DNA of 64,000 nt from Jeotgalicoccus halotolerans (GCF_003387165.1 NZ_QUMW01000001.1:1-64000); one strand, 5' to 3'. Shown: positions 25,149 through 33,638, numbered from the stretch's first letter. Program-made: numbers and translations. The notes: generated by a model from the letters alone, not told the origin.

Positions 25149-25458
25149 AAGCTAATATAAATTTCGGAGGAATTATTATGGGGATTAGAAACTTAAAGTA
25201 AGTTCGTTTTTTCTCATATTAAATAAAGTCTTTTTTTTATCAGTGTCTAATTTATAGGCTCCATTTTATAATAGTCTCCTCTTTAATTTTATATAAAATA
25301 GTCCTCATTAAAACAAATGAAGATATTCTTATGAAGAGAATGAGTATGTATTCTCATACTGAGATGATTGATTCTATAAAAGATTTATGTTTATAAGACG
25401 TGGAGAGAGGTATATTTTAGCATGTATCTAAATATTATTTAGAATGGAGTGTTATTAC
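25149..25458 (+). other. Intergenic, with a 7-codon frame behind a strong ribosome site
   Basis: At 25178-25201 ATG GGG ATT AGA AAC TTA AAG TAA follows CGGAGG at ideal spacing. It is either a minimal upstream peptide or the stump of a lost gene. Further on, AGTATG-N6-CATACT (about 25346-25363) is a small dyad that could be an operator for the dehydrogenase. Nothing else recognised. Confidence 0.35.
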
Positions 25459-26610
25459 ATGAAAGCAGTCACTTATCAAGGACATCAGAAGATGAAAATG
25501 GAAAAAGTTGAAGATGCTAAGATTATTGAATCAACTGATGCAGTTATAAAGATAACAGCATCTGGGATTTGTGGTTCAGATTTACATTTATATCATCAAG
25601 GTGATTTATTCATGGAACCTGGTTTTGTCATTGGACATGAACCGATGGGTATTGTTGAAGAGGTAGGAAAAGATGTAAAAAAACTAAAGAAAGGAGATCG
25701 TGTGGTAATACCTTTTAATATTGGGTGCGGGGACTGTTTCTACTGCAATAACGACATGGAATCTCAGTGTGACAATTCTAATGAAACACCAGCGAACTGG
25801 AAGTTAGATAATGGTGGACTATTCGGTTTTGGTAACCTTCATGGTAATCACTGGGGAGGACAGGCAGAATACTTAAGAGTACCTCATGCTGACTTTTCTT
25901 CATTTAAGGTTCCTGATAACAATCTAAAAGACGAGCAAGTTTTATTCTTATCAGACGTTGTACCTACTGCTTACTGGAGTGTAGAACACTCAGGCGTTAA
26001 ACCGGGAGATACAGTCATTGTATTAGGTTGTGGTCCTATCGGTTTAATGGCTCAGAAGTTTGCGAAACTAAAAGGTGCAGAGAGAGTGATTGCGATTGAC
26101 AATGTACAGCATCGTCTCAATCATGCCAAAAAGTACAATGGTGCTGAAGTGTATAACTTTGATGAAGAACAAGAAATAGGTAAACTTCTTAAAGAAAAAA
26201 CTCGAGGCGGCGCAGATGTTGTTATTGATTGTGTAGGAATGGATGGACAGCAATCGAGTCCAGAACAGGAGCTATCTGAGAATTCTCAACAACGTGGAAC
26301 AATAAGTCCTATACTTACTGCTACTGAATCAGTTAGAAAGTTTGGGACAATACAGCTTACTGGTATCTATGGATCACCTGCTGATAATTTCCCTATAGAT
26401 TTAATATTTAACCGTGATATTACAGTAACAAGTGGACAGGCTCCTGTTATTCATCTAATGCCTAAACTTTACGAAATGATTAAAGATGAAGTATTTGATC
26501 CTACAGAAATTATTACACATACTTTCCCGCTTGAAGAGGCAGAAGAAGCTTATAAAGTATTTGATCAGAAGAAGGATAACAACATCAAGGTTGTATTTAA
26601 ACCAGAATAG
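25459..26610 (+). CDS. Zinc-dependent alcohol/formaldehyde dehydrogenase (MDR)
   Basis: 383 residues from the ATG after ATGGAGTG. Catalytic zinc ligands in GICGSD and GHE, the structural-zinc cluster CGDCFYCNNDMESQC, and the NAD-binding GCGPIGLMA are intact. The insertion with QQSSPEQELSENSQQ before the LTATESVRKFG segment is typical of the glutathione-independent formaldehyde-dehydrogenase-like branch (FdhA-like) rather than simple ethanol dehydrogenases. It is a single gene with a weak hairpin (GAGATA/TATCTC at about 26660-26675) after the stop. Confidence 0.9.
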   Translation: MKAVTYQGHQKMKMEKVEDAKIIESTDAVIKITASGICGSDLHLYHQGDLFMEPGFVIGHEPMGIVEEVGKDVKKLKKGDRVVIPFNIGCGDCFYCNNDMESQCDNSNETPANWKLDNGGLFGFGNLHGNHWGGQAEYLRVPHADFSSFKVPDNNLKDEQVLFLSDVVPTAYWSVEHSGVKPGDTVIVLGCGPIGLMAQKFAKLKGAERVIAIDNVQHRLNHAKKYNGAEVYNFDEEQEIGKLLKEKTRGGADVVIDCVGMDGQQSSPEQELSENSQQRGTISPILTATESVRKFGTIQLTGIYGSPADNFPIDLIFNRDITVTSGQAPVIHLMPKLYEMIKDEVFDPTEIITHTFPLEEAEEAYKVFDQKKDNNIKVVFKPE

Positions 26611-26795
26611 AGTATAAAAACTTTTGTTCCTGATATTAGATTATTGGATAATATTAGAGGAGATAGTTTATCTCATTAAAAAATAAAAGGAACATCATGA
26701 GCACTAAAGTGAAACCCGTGTCAAGGACACTTTAAAAAAGAGCGCTTGTATTTTTTAATGACACCGCTCTGCCAGTTCTTAGGAGAGAAGGAGAT
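26611..26795. other. Intergenic spacer, possible insertion-element end
   Basis: Contains TAAAGTG and CACTTTA arms around 26703-26733 enclosing TGTC/GACA, and then an A/T-rich and GC-rich mixture leading to AGAAGGAG. The texture resembles the end of a mobile element but no terminal repeat could be matched. Confidence 0.3.
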
Positions 26796-26839
26796 ATGAC
26801 AATCACCCACGCTCGATATCGAGCGTGGGTGATTGTCAT
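26796..26839. repeat. 44-bp perfect palindrome without loop
   Basis: Two 22-base arms, the left beginning ATGACAATCACCCACG, are exact reverse complements meeting at GATATC. The right arm overlaps the truncated AI-2E transporter frame. AGAAGGAGAT directly precedes the left ATG. See findings. Confidence 0.9.
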
Positions 26840-27288
26840 TTAAGCTGTGGGCTGTCCTGAAGATCTCTGCTGGGAAGCCCCCTGCCTGCAGCTAATACTA
26901 AAGTAATAACTGTCAGCGGGTGCACACTGAGTCCATTACCTATAACATTAGGCGTAATTAAGTTACCTTCAATTTGCTGCGCGATAAGTATAATAATTGC
27001 TGCATACACCGCCATTATTGGATTCTGGAACAGGGCATTAATGATTTGATTCTGAATTGCGGTTGGCATATGTTCACGCTGAGTCAGGAAATACTCTACG
27101 TAACCTTCCACAGTATTAATAATTTCTGATGGATTACTGATAAGCAAGTTTACCTGCTAAGTGACGATAGGCGCGAGAAGAATGTAAAACAGGTAAATAA
27201 GTAAACCCATTAAAGCGAAAATAATAATGATAGCTGACCACTTGGAGGATTTGTGTTTATCAGGAAAGTGAAAATAGATCTGGTTAAA
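26836..27288 (-). pseudogene. AI-2E/PerM-type transporter fragment
   Basis: On the minus strand the frame shows an internal piece of a UPF0118/AI-2E family permease: a first helix WSAIIIIFALMGLLIYLFYI, then after an in-frame TAG (27157-27159) QVNLLISNPSEI, and the family core IILIAQQIEGNLITPNVIG and HPLTVITLVLAAG. At AAGRGLPS the family sequence ends abruptly and 13 unrelated codons run into the palindrome at 26796-26839. The gene is thus cut at both ends and carries a nonsense codon. A complete member has about 350 residues; fewer than 150 remain. Confidence 0.8.
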
Positions 27289-27560
27289 TAAAAAAGCAAA
27301 CCGCCGATGAGAAGCGTCACGAATATAGTCTGTATAACGGTAAAGATTGGTGAGAAAAGACCTTTGCCGGTTTGATTCTTTTTTGAATAAAAAGTTCTAG
27401 TTATCTTACTTCTATTACTCTTTAGAACCATAAACCCTGCACTCATTATAAGCAGAACTCCTACTGTACTGAATAAAAATGTGTTCCCTGGTCTGGCTTC
27501 AGCATTATAAATTAGAAGTCCTGCACCAACGAACATCAATAGCTTAAATATAATATTCAT
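27210..27560 (-). CDS. Membrane protein with a probably foreign C-terminus
   Basis: 116 residues from the ATG after AAAGGGAG, 13 bp past the NUDIX stop codon. Helices at about 5-22, 27-44 and 70-95. The last 26 codons lie over the AI-2E remnant in a different frame, so the original 3' end was probably lost when the remnant formed. No family recognised. Confidence 0.5.
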   Translation of the reverse strand: MNIIFKLLMFVGAGLLIYNAEARPGNTFLFSTVGVLLIMSAGFMVLKSNRSKITRTFYSKKNQTGKGLFSPIFTVIQTIFVTLLIGGLLFYLTRSIFTFLINTNPPSGQLSLLFSL

Positions 27561-27573
27561 AGAATTTCTCCCT

Positions 27574-28020
27574 TTATATAATATGTACATTCCACGAATC
27601 ATCATAATAAAACTCCGACAAGGTATCTGAATCCATCACCCGGAACATCTCATCAAAATCATTCGCCAGATGATAGGTGCCGAGCTGATATTTATCAATC
27701 CATAAAACTTCGCCTTCCTCAGAAGAACGCAGATTTCCAGAAAACTGATTTGTTTTATACATTAAGACAATGTATCTTTCATCGTCCTCAGTCTGAAATT
27801 GCTTCGTACCGCAAATTTGAGGATTTTTAATAACCAGGCCGGTTTCTTCAAACACCTCACGAATCACCGAATCTACAAAAGACTCATTCTTCTCAACTTT
27901 TCCACCGGGAAAAGTAACACCTGGCCAATTACTGCTGACACGATCCTGGATTAATATTTGCCCCTTATCATTTTCAATCATACACATATTGGTGATTATC
28001 GCTTTTTCAGCTCTAGACAT
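27574..28020 (-). CDS. NUDIX hydrolase (8-oxo-dGTP diphosphatase-like)
   Basis: 148 residues with a complete Nudix box GGKVEKNESFVDSVIREVFEETGL (about 39-62), preceded by WPGVTFPGG. The RVSSNWPGVTFPGG and KQFQTEDDERYIVLMYKT segments resemble YtkD/MutT-type enzymes that cleanse oxidised purine nucleotides. ATG after CGGAGGTCACC. Diverges from the lipoprotein gene. Confidence 0.9.
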   Translation of the reverse strand: MSRAEKAIITNMCMIENDKGQILIQDRVSSNWPGVTFPGGKVEKNESFVDSVIREVFEETGLVIKNPQICGTKQFQTEDDERYIVLMYKTNQFSGNLRSSEEGEVLWIDKYQLGTYHLANDFDEMFRVMDSDTLSEFYYDDSWNVHII

Positions 28021-28164
28021 GGTGACCTCCGTTATATAGCTATAGTTTTAGAATTTAATAGGATAAATGAATAATTTACAAGGTTTGTTACAATATAATC
28101 ATAGCAAACTATGAAACGGATTTCAGAATGAAATCGTATTGAAAAAACTTTAAGGAGCGTTCAT

Positions 28165-28539
28165 TTGAAGAAACTTTCGATGTTATTATTATCGTTAACT
28201 CTACTTTCGGCATGCAGCAGTAATAAAGTGTCTGAGATATCCGAAAGCTCTGTTGATATATTATCGGAGTCACTTACAGAAAAACCAGAGCATGGTGATA
28301 TATTTCTGATACAGAACGAAGCAGGAGAAAGAATTATATACGCATATATTGAAAAAGACAGTGAAGTTGACGTGGAGGAAGCGGATGATAGCGTTATGAA
28401 TATAAGATTTGACGAGCCGGAAGAAAGCGATGATTTTATTTTATACACTATAGCACTTGAAAATGATATAGAGAATCAAACTTTAAATTTTTATCTCAAT
28501 GGAGAAGAAACATCTGTGGAAGTTATTTATGAATCGTAA
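28165..28539 (+). CDS. Small lipoprotein
   Basis: 124 residues, TTG start after AAGGAGCG. Signal peptide KKLSMLLLSLTLLSAC with lipobox LSAC (cleavage before C17) and a Ser/Asn spacer, so it should be lipid-anchored on the outer face of the membrane. The mature part is strongly acidic and beta-rich (SVMNIRFDEPEES, TLNFYLNGEE). The function is unknown. Confidence 0.75.
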   Translation: MKKLSMLLLSLTLLSACSSNKVSEISESSVDILSESLTEKPEHGDIFLIQNEAGERIIYAYIEKDSEVDVEEADDSVMNIRFDEPEESDDFILYTIALENDIENQTLNFYLNGEETSVEVIYES

Positions 28540-28596
28540 ATATCATCTGTCAGGATAAATTTGTAGTAACAAATGAAAAAGCAAAGGAGGGCAAAC

Positions 28597-28830
28597 ATGA
28601 TACTGCTGAATATATTCTTTCTTATACTTGTCATAGCCGGTCTGTTTTTATTTGCCCATGGATTAAGCACCAATGGTAAACTATCAGTACTTTTCGGTTC
28701 ACTTTTTGTACTTGTACCCTTAGTCTGGCTGACTATCGGAAATGAGTTTATAGCACTCGCACCAATTCTTGCACTTGTAATAATATATGTACTTCAGCGT
28801 AAAAGTGTAATAAAACCGAAAGAAGTATAG
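28597..28830 (+). CDS. Small membrane protein, paralogue of the 13546 gene
   Basis: 77 residues from the ATG after AAAGGAGGGC. Three hydrophobic helices and the shared motifs LFAHG, LVPLVWLTIG and ALAPILAL align with the product of 13546-13806. It is followed closely by two more small membrane genes on the same strand. The function is unknown. Confidence 0.7.
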   Translation: MILLNIFFLILVIAGLFLFAHGLSTNGKLSVLFGSLFVLVPLVWLTIGNEFIALAPILALVIIYVLQRKSVIKPKEV

Positions 28831-28862
28831 AACTCTATTGAAACTATCGGGAGGGAATAGAG

Positions 28863-29042
28863 ATGAATAACTTTATTGTGTTTGCAATCAGTATCATAGC
28901 AATTTCAATTCTCGGATATTTAGCTGTAAGAAGTACAACAATACAAGATGAGGAAACATATAAAAACTATATCTATTTAGCGGGAGTGCTGTTTTTAGAT
29001 GTAGTTATAGTAGGAATCGGATTTTATTTTTATATGAATTAA
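28863..29042 (+). CDS. Two-helix membrane peptide of 59 residues
   Basis: ATG at 28863 preceded by CGGGAGGG. Helices IVFAISIIAISILGYLAV and YLAGVLFLDVVIVGIGFYF flank a charged hairpin (RSTTIQDEETYKNY). Good ribosome site and spacing support it. Cotranscribed with the preceding gene. No family recognised. Confidence 0.6.
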   Translation: MNNFIVFAISIIAISILGYLAVRSTTIQDEETYKNYIYLAGVLFLDVVIVGIGFYFYMN

Positions 29043-29102
29043 CAAACTAAATTATTATGAAAGACTTGCGGTTGGTTAAAAGGATATAAAGGATGAGGAG
29101 AT

Positions 29103-29522
29103 ATGACTGTTAAGGTAAAAAGGAAACTGTGGATTTTTAATTCATTTATACCTGCTAGAATAAGATTTAATAATGAATCAGTCGGTACACTTTACGGTTC
29201 GCAGGAAATAGAAATCCCGATGCAGGAAAGTGAAGGAGAACTAAAATATTATCAGCCTGTAGGGCGTAATGATCAGCTGCAGGTTAAAAAAGAAGATGTA
29301 GTACAAGTAGAAGAGTCACTATTAGGTAAAGTGCTGGGAATTCTACTCGTAACATTCCTGCTCTATTTACTAATGAGAGGCATTGGAATCATTGATTTTA
29401 CGAACCATTCTAATTATGAACAGTTGTTCAATATTGAAAAGATTCTGCTTAGCATTTTATTTGTTATTGCCGTAATCTCACTATTTTTCAAAACAAATAA
29501 ATTAGTATTGTTGAACAGGTAA
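29103..29522 (+). CDS. Membrane protein with N-terminal beta domain, paralogue of the 31204 gene
   Basis: 139 residues, ATG after GATGAGGAG. The first 75 residues form a soluble beta-rich unit (VKRKLWIFNSFIPARIRFN...GTLYGSQEIEIPM) and two membrane helices follow (about 78-93 and 115-132). The same order is found in the product of 31204-31638: basic RRTW start, W(L/I)xP.xIKFN, GSVGGYQ, E-x-Q-P, R-D-I-V-VKxED. These are paralogues. The cytoplasmic or external placement of the beta domain is not clear. The function is unknown. Confidence 0.65.
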   Translation: MTVKVKRKLWIFNSFIPARIRFNNESVGTLYGSQEIEIPMQESEGELKYYQPVGRNDQLQVKKEDVVQVEESLLGKVLGILLVTFLLYLLMRGIGIIDFTNHSNYEQLFNIEKILLSILFVIAVISLFFKTNKLVLLNR

Positions 29523-29532
29523 AACAAAACAA

Positions 29533-29575
29533 CTATCCCCCCAACTCGAAAAATCGGATTGAGGGATTAATTTTA
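29533..29575 (+). terminator. Terminator
   Basis: ATCCCCCCAA and TTGAGGGAT arms with inner CG/CG pairing, followed by TAATTTTA, end the 28165-29522 group of small genes. Confidence 0.55.
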
Positions 29576-29624
29576 AAAGAATACACTATATGAAATCATT
29601 GTATTTCAACATGAGTTATGCATT

Positions 29625-29936
29625 TTAAGGAGCTAGTTCCATTCGACCAGTAACCAGTAAGAAAAACACAATGAACCAAAAAATAAAGAGTGATGATGAA
29701 AGTATTAAAGATATGAAGGGAATAATGTTTTTTTCGGTTCTTTTCATAAGTCCAATGATGGATAATATTATGCCAGCAGCAGTAAAGAAGAAAGTTACAT
29801 AATCTCCAGTTAAGCTTCCAATGTTAGCTATTCTTGTAGGTGTTACAAAAACAATGAAGAAACAAATAATTCCTATTATTAAAGAACTATAGCTAATTAC
29901 ACCATGTTTTTTTGAAATATTTAATTCGCTTTTCAA
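29625..29936 (-). CDS. Membrane protein, three helices
   Basis: 103 residues from a TTG placed 7 bp after AAAGAGGTG. Helices lie at about 12-32, 43-62 and 72-95, with KRTEKN between the second and third. The layout resembles DUF4190/DUF6142-like small membrane proteins but I cannot assign it firmly. Confidence 0.55.
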   Translation of the reverse strand: MKSELNISKKHGVISYSSLIIGIICFFIVFVTPTRIANIGSLTGDYVTFFFTAAGIILSIIGLMKRTEKNIIPFISLILSSSLFIFWFIVFFLLVTGRMELAP

Positions 29937-29988
29937 ATAAACACCTCTTTCTATCAAAAAATTCAGTTTTGTATAAATATGTCTATTT

Positions 29989-30288
29989 TTAATCCTCTCT
30001 ATTTTTTAGCAATTTTGATCCCACCCAGATAGGTGACATTAAGTATGCTGCAATTAAAGAATAATTTTTAATTAAAAAATGTTTATTATGTGTTTTCTCA
30101 CTAGCTTCTATACTCACCAAAGGGAAAGTGAAAATTGAAATGAAAAAGTAAATACTCAAAAGAATATAGGGAAATTCTAAAAAGCTTCCTTCGTGTGAGG
30201 TGATTACCGTATCAATAATAACTATGTAAAACATAAAGAAGAAAATTCCTATGATAAAACTTAATAATTTCATCACTTTATCTTCCAT
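29989..30288 (-). CDS. Membrane protein, paralogue of the 18354 gene
   Basis: 99 residues, ATG after TAGGAG. Three hydrophobic helices with the motifs KLLSFIIGIFFFMFYI and FLEFPYILLSIYFF, matched in order by the 18354-18656 product. Cotranscribed with the gene upstream (21 bp after the P-loop protein gene) or with its own promoter. The function is unknown. Confidence 0.65.
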   Translation of the reverse strand: MEDKVMKLLSFIIGIFFFMFYIVIIDTVITSHEGSFLEFPYILLSIYFFISIFTFPLVSIEASEKTHNKHFLIKNYSLIAAYLMSPIWVGSKLLKNRED

Positions 30289-30308
30289 TTTAAAACTCCT
30301 AGCTTAGC

Positions 30309-30872
30309 TTAATTTTCATTTACCCATTCAATTATCTTCTGACTCGACTCTTCAACGGTTAAGTGAGTCACATCCAGCTTGAGATATTTATCTTCCTGAA
30401 TTTCATTATCATATGAATTCAGTCTATGCTTTTCAGCAGAATTCGTCAATTCAGCATGGGAAAACTCAACATTTCTTTTAGAAGGTTTCTTTTCCAACCT
30501 GTACTCAGTCGTATTTCTTCTGATCCGCTCTTCAAGATCAGCTGCGAGTTCCACAAAATAAATATCGTGAGATTCCTTATTAAATATTTTTTTAAGTGTG
30601 TTTATATAATCCCAATCCTCCTGCATATCAAAAGCCCAGACAAAGGTAAAGATTATTCCAGGATGCGAGTCATCTTCGACAATATGTTCAAAAATTCCCA
30701 TCCGGATTTGATCTGATAATCTGAACGTATCCTTATTCCAGCCGATATACGGCCAAATCGCATCGAGCGTCACATGATTGTGCAAGAGCGGAAGATTAAA
30801 CGCTGTACCGACCTTTTCGCCTATAGTCATCTTGCCGACAGCCTGCGGACCAAATATCAATATTATCTTCAT
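30309..30872 (-). CDS. P-loop kinase-like protein
   Basis: 187 residues of the P-loop NTPase fold: Walker A GPQAVGKMT (about 8-16), the substrate region LLHNHVTLDAIWPYIGW, an IYFVELAADLEERIRRN lid with the RxxRN arginines, and LDVTHLTVEESSQKIIEWV at the end. This matches the AAA/shikimate-kinase-like small-molecule kinases found singly in bacilli. Walker A K-M-T instead of K-S/T-T is unusual but acceptable. The substrate is unknown. Confidence 0.75.
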   Translation of the reverse strand: MKIILIFGPQAVGKMTIGEKVGTAFNLPLLHNHVTLDAIWPYIGWNKDTFRLSDQIRMGIFEHIVEDDSHPGIIFTFVWAFDMQEDWDYINTLKKIFNKESHDIYFVELAADLEERIRRNTTEYRLEKKPSKRNVEFSHAELTNSAEKHRLNSYDNEIQEDKYLKLDVTHLTVEESSQKIIEWVNEN

Positions 30873-30985
30873 AAGTACATCCCCCTGACACGTGTGTTAT
30901 TAGGAGTTTACCATATATAAAATGTGATAAGATAAGTATAAATACATAAATAGAGAAGAGTGTAATAACGAAGGGGATAAGGGAT

Positions 30986-31183
30986 ATGAATAATGGGACG
31001 GTTATTATTTTATATGTACTGCTCACGCTCAACACGTTACGTTACGGCACTTACATTCTGGAAGACAATTCAAGCACATACTACATTGCGATGTTCAGCT
31101 TGAACATTCTGGCATTGCTATTCACGATTGTTTACAGAAACATTAAATCAAAGAAAAAAACAGAAGCGAAAATTGCGAAATAA
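30986..31183 (+). CDS. Two-helix membrane protein
   Basis: 65 residues, ATG after AAGGGGATAAGGG. Helices at about 5-20 and 30-50 with a basic tail (KSKKKTEAKIAK). First of a tight plus-strand group (30986-32141). No family recognised. Confidence 0.6.
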   Translation: MNNGTVIILYVLLTLNTLRYGTYILEDNSSTYYIAMFSLNILALLFTIVYRNIKSKKKTEAKIAK

Positions 31184-31203
31184 TGCTTTAGAGGGGAAAA
31201 AGC

Positions 31204-31638
31204 ATGGAAATTATTGTTAAAAGAAGAACATGGTTTCTCGGCTGGCTGATGCCTATCAGTATAAAGTTTAATGGGAAAACAATCGGATCTGTTGGCGGAT
31301 ACCAAACAAAAACTATGGAGATACCAGAAGATTCAGGTACATTAACATACGAGCAGCCCTTGGACCGCACTGATCGAATTGAAGTCAAAGACGGTGATGT
31401 GGTATTAGTTAAAGAAACAATAATAAATAAAATTTTTAACATAGTTTTTGTTGTATCAATGCTATTTTTTATAGTGAGCAACAGTCTGAATATATATACT
31501 GAAAGCTATCCTTATCCCTCAGATTTTTTACGGATTAGCGGTATAGCAGTCACCATAATATTTGTTGTATTTATAATCATCTCCTTTTTCTTCAATTCAT
31601 ATAAATTCGTAATAGAAAATAATTCATCTAAGGAGTAG
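31204..31638 (+). CDS. Membrane protein with N-terminal beta domain, paralogue of the 29103 gene
   Basis: 144 residues, ATG after GAGGGG. The N-terminal beta unit (VKRRTWFLGWLMPISIKFNGK, GSVGGYQ, TYEQPLDRTDRIEVKDGDVV) precedes two hydrophobic helices (about 78-96, 112-132). It shares order and motifs with the 29103-29522 product. It lies 6 bp upstream of the next gene in the group. The function is unknown. Confidence 0.65.
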   Translation: MEIIVKRRTWFLGWLMPISIKFNGKTIGSVGGYQTKTMEIPEDSGTLTYEQPLDRTDRIEVKDGDVVLVKETIINKIFNIVFVVSMLFFIVSNSLNIYTESYPYPSDFLRISGIAVTIIFVVFIIISFFFNSYKFVIENNSSKE

Positions 31639-31644
31639 TTCATA

Positions 31645-31974
31645 GTGGGGACATTTATCGCAATATTATTTGCAGCTTTCGTATTTTATTTTGTTATCAA
31701 GTATGCAGTCAGACAAGCATTGATTGAAGCTAAAGTGAACGAGTCTGAGTTAAGCGCACAAGTCAGAGCAAATAATTTATTCAACCAGATACAGAATATA
31801 CAATATGAAATTACTGCAGGTACGAACTCTAATGAAGTGAAGTTGAAAGCGAAAGAAATTTACGATACCAGTTTTGATGTTTTAGTCTCTGACATGGCAG
31901 ATGAAGAGAAAGTCAGACAACTTAAAATTAAAGAAAACGAAATGAATATGTTCAGGAGCGAGGATAGGATATGA
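31645..31974 (+). CDS. Membrane-anchored coiled-coil protein
   Basis: 109 residues, GTG start after AAGGAG. A single N-terminal helix (3-20) is followed by a long amphipathic, Glu/Lys/Asn-rich helical part (AVRQALIEAKVNESELSAQVRANNLFNQ...). It overlaps the next small gene by 4 bp (ATGA). No family recognised. Confidence 0.6.
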   Translation: MGTFIAILFAAFVFYFVIKYAVRQALIEAKVNESELSAQVRANNLFNQIQNIQYEITAGTNSNEVKLKAKEIYDTSFDVLVSDMADEEKVRQLKIKENEMNMFRSEDRI

Positions 31975-32141
31975 ATCAATCAAAAGATCCTGAATACATT
32001 GATCCCGCCAAGTTACGATCTAAGAATAAAAGACAGCTTGCAGAGCCTATGAGTAAGGCTGATACAGCATTCGGACTATTCGAGATAATATTCTATATAC
32101 CGCGTTTAATTATGCAAGTGTTCAGATGGATATTTAATTAA
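31971..32141 (+). CDS. Small protein of 56 residues
   Basis: An ATG frame overlapping the preceding stop codon (ATGA). The polar N-terminal half (MNQSKDPEYIDPAKLRSK) is followed by a hydrophobic amphipathic end (TAFGLFEIIFYIPRLIMQVF). The overlap indicates translational coupling with the 31645 gene, which supports it as real. The function is unknown. Confidence 0.6.
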   Translation: MNQSKDPEYIDPAKLRSKNKRQLAEPMSKADTAFGLFEIIFYIPRLIMQVFRWIFN

Positions 32142-32300
32142 AGAATGAATAAGGCTAAAAAATGATACAGATTTCTTAAACAGAAGATTTTTGTGTCGTT
32201 TTTTTATTTGTTTTACATTTGATATACAAATTAGCAATTTTCGGCCTGTCGAATCATGACCGCAATTTAAAATAAAAGAAATGAGAAGGATTTATGTAGG

Positions 32301-32512
32301 AGTGAGAAGAACGTATATGAAAAAATTCATGAAACACTATATAAGACACCTGAGATAATAAAATTATTTATTGTCTTCTGTTTATTCATCTACTTTCTTA
32401 TGGGCATCGTCCCGGCACGTGAAATATTAGCTATTCCATTATTAACGGACTTGGGATTGGTATTCTTTCGGGGATTTATATGAAACCAAAAAGTAAGAAG
32501 GAAGATAAGTAA
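32301..32512 (+). pseudogene. Probable decayed two-helix membrane protein gene
   Basis: A frame without start codon reads EKIHETLYKTPEIIKLF and one hydrophobic helix (IVFCLFIYFLMGIVPAREIL) to a TGA at 32481. A +1 shift near 32455 would give GIGILSGIYMKPKSKKEDK and stop at 32512, a plausible second helix and basic tail. Together with the missing start this looks like a broken gene. The rest of 32142-32570 contains only a T-run hairpin region and no other gene. Confidence 0.4.
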
Positions 32513-32570
32513 AAACATTTAACAGCATGGAGATGGTACAGGTGTCTTGATCTGTACCTTCTCCTGTATT

Positions 32571-33410
32571 TTAAAGGTGAGTCAGGTTCAGCACATCTAA
32601 TGTCGCTGTCATAAGAGATGTTCTTGCATCTATGTCATTGCCATGCTTTTGCACTTTAAGAATTTTACCATTATGCATATATTTGCCGTTGTACTTTTCA
32701 GGGAATTTCACAGCCATTACTGTCGAAAAACTGCCTTCTTCCGCAGTAAGAAAGTAAGGTGTCAGTACTTTATAGACCAGGTTGCCGAATCGTTCATTTT
32801 TCGGTGTTTTTCCTAAGTTAGTCGACACTGCCCCAGGGTGTACAGCCGTCGTTTTTAACCCCTCTTCATGATACGAATCGTACAGGGTCTGCATCAGATA
32901 CAAAGTCCCGAGTTTCGACTGGCCGTAGTTCGTCACGGGGTTAAATTTTCTTCGTTTAAAGTAAGGTGCTTTTAACGGCGCGAATTTATACCCATTGGAA
33001 GAAACAACAACGACCTGTTTTGTTTCGCTGTCAAGAACAAGCGGCAGCAGCAGGTGTGTCAGATAAAAATGACCGATATAATTTGTCCCCATCATCATTT
33101 CAAAACCGTCTTTCGTTTCCTGTTTCGTTAAAGATACAATGCCCGCATTTAATATTAAACAATCTATTGAATCATATTTTTCTTTCATTTTATTTGCTGC
33201 AGATTCTATTGATGACAACTCGCTCAAATCGCAGTGAATCACATCTATCTTAACAGGTAATTTTGTTTCTATTTCCTGTTTTAATACTTCTCCTTTGTTT
33301 AAATTACGGACAAGAAGAACGATTCTGTCAAACTGGTTAGCAAGTGCTAAGGCTGTTTCTCTTCCGATGCCTGATGTTGGTCCTGTAATTGCCATTATAT
33401 TTTCGCGCAT
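32571..33410 (-). CDS. Short-chain dehydrogenase/reductase (retinol-dehydrogenase-like)
   Basis: 279 residues with the SDR set: GPTSGIGRE (10-18) for the cofactor, CDLSEL after strand 3, LILNAGI (NAG), SSNG (active-site serine) and YGQSK (Y-x3-K). The NYIGHFYLTHLLLP stretch and HPGAVSTNLG place it with the oxidoreductase branch related to retinol dehydrogenases and WW-domain oxidoreductase. NADP preference is likely from the VRNLNKG segment after strand 2. A hairpin with GGTACA/TGTACC arms follows the stop (32533-32560). Substrate unknown. Confidence 0.87.
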   Translation of the reverse strand: MRENIMAITGPTSGIGRETALALANQFDRIVLLVRNLNKGEVLKQEIETKLPVKIDVIHCDLSELSSIESAANKMKEKYDSIDCLILNAGIVSLTKQETKDGFEMMMGTNYIGHFYLTHLLLPLVLDSETKQVVVVSSNGYKFAPLKAPYFKRRKFNPVTNYGQSKLGTLYLMQTLYDSYHEEGLKTTAVHPGAVSTNLGKTPKNERFGNLVYKVLTPYFLTAEEGSFSTVMAVKFPEKYNGKYMHNGKILKVQKHGNDIDARTSLMTATLDVLNLTHL

Positions 33411-33500
33411 TTAATCACCCTCTGCTGTAAGTTTAAGTAATAACTTAATACCCTTACAGTCAATATAAACACACTTATGTAAAAATAAATAATCATATAA

Positions 33501-33638
33501 TGCTGCGCAAACGATATTAAATTAGAACAGGAAATCAGCTTTGGCAAATCAGAATTTGACGAATGGCTGGCTTCATCGAATTATCAATTAGTTGAAGCAC
33601 CACGTGTTTTATTTACGACTATGAATGATGAAAGATAA
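33501..33638 (+). pseudogene. C-terminal remnant of an unidentified protein
   Basis: An open frame without start reads FGKSEFDEWLASSNYQLV and APRVLFTTMNDER before TAA at 33636. The composition is that of real coding sequence. I do not recognise the family. It lies alone in the 300-bp gap between the SDR gene and a terminator. Confidence 0.4.
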
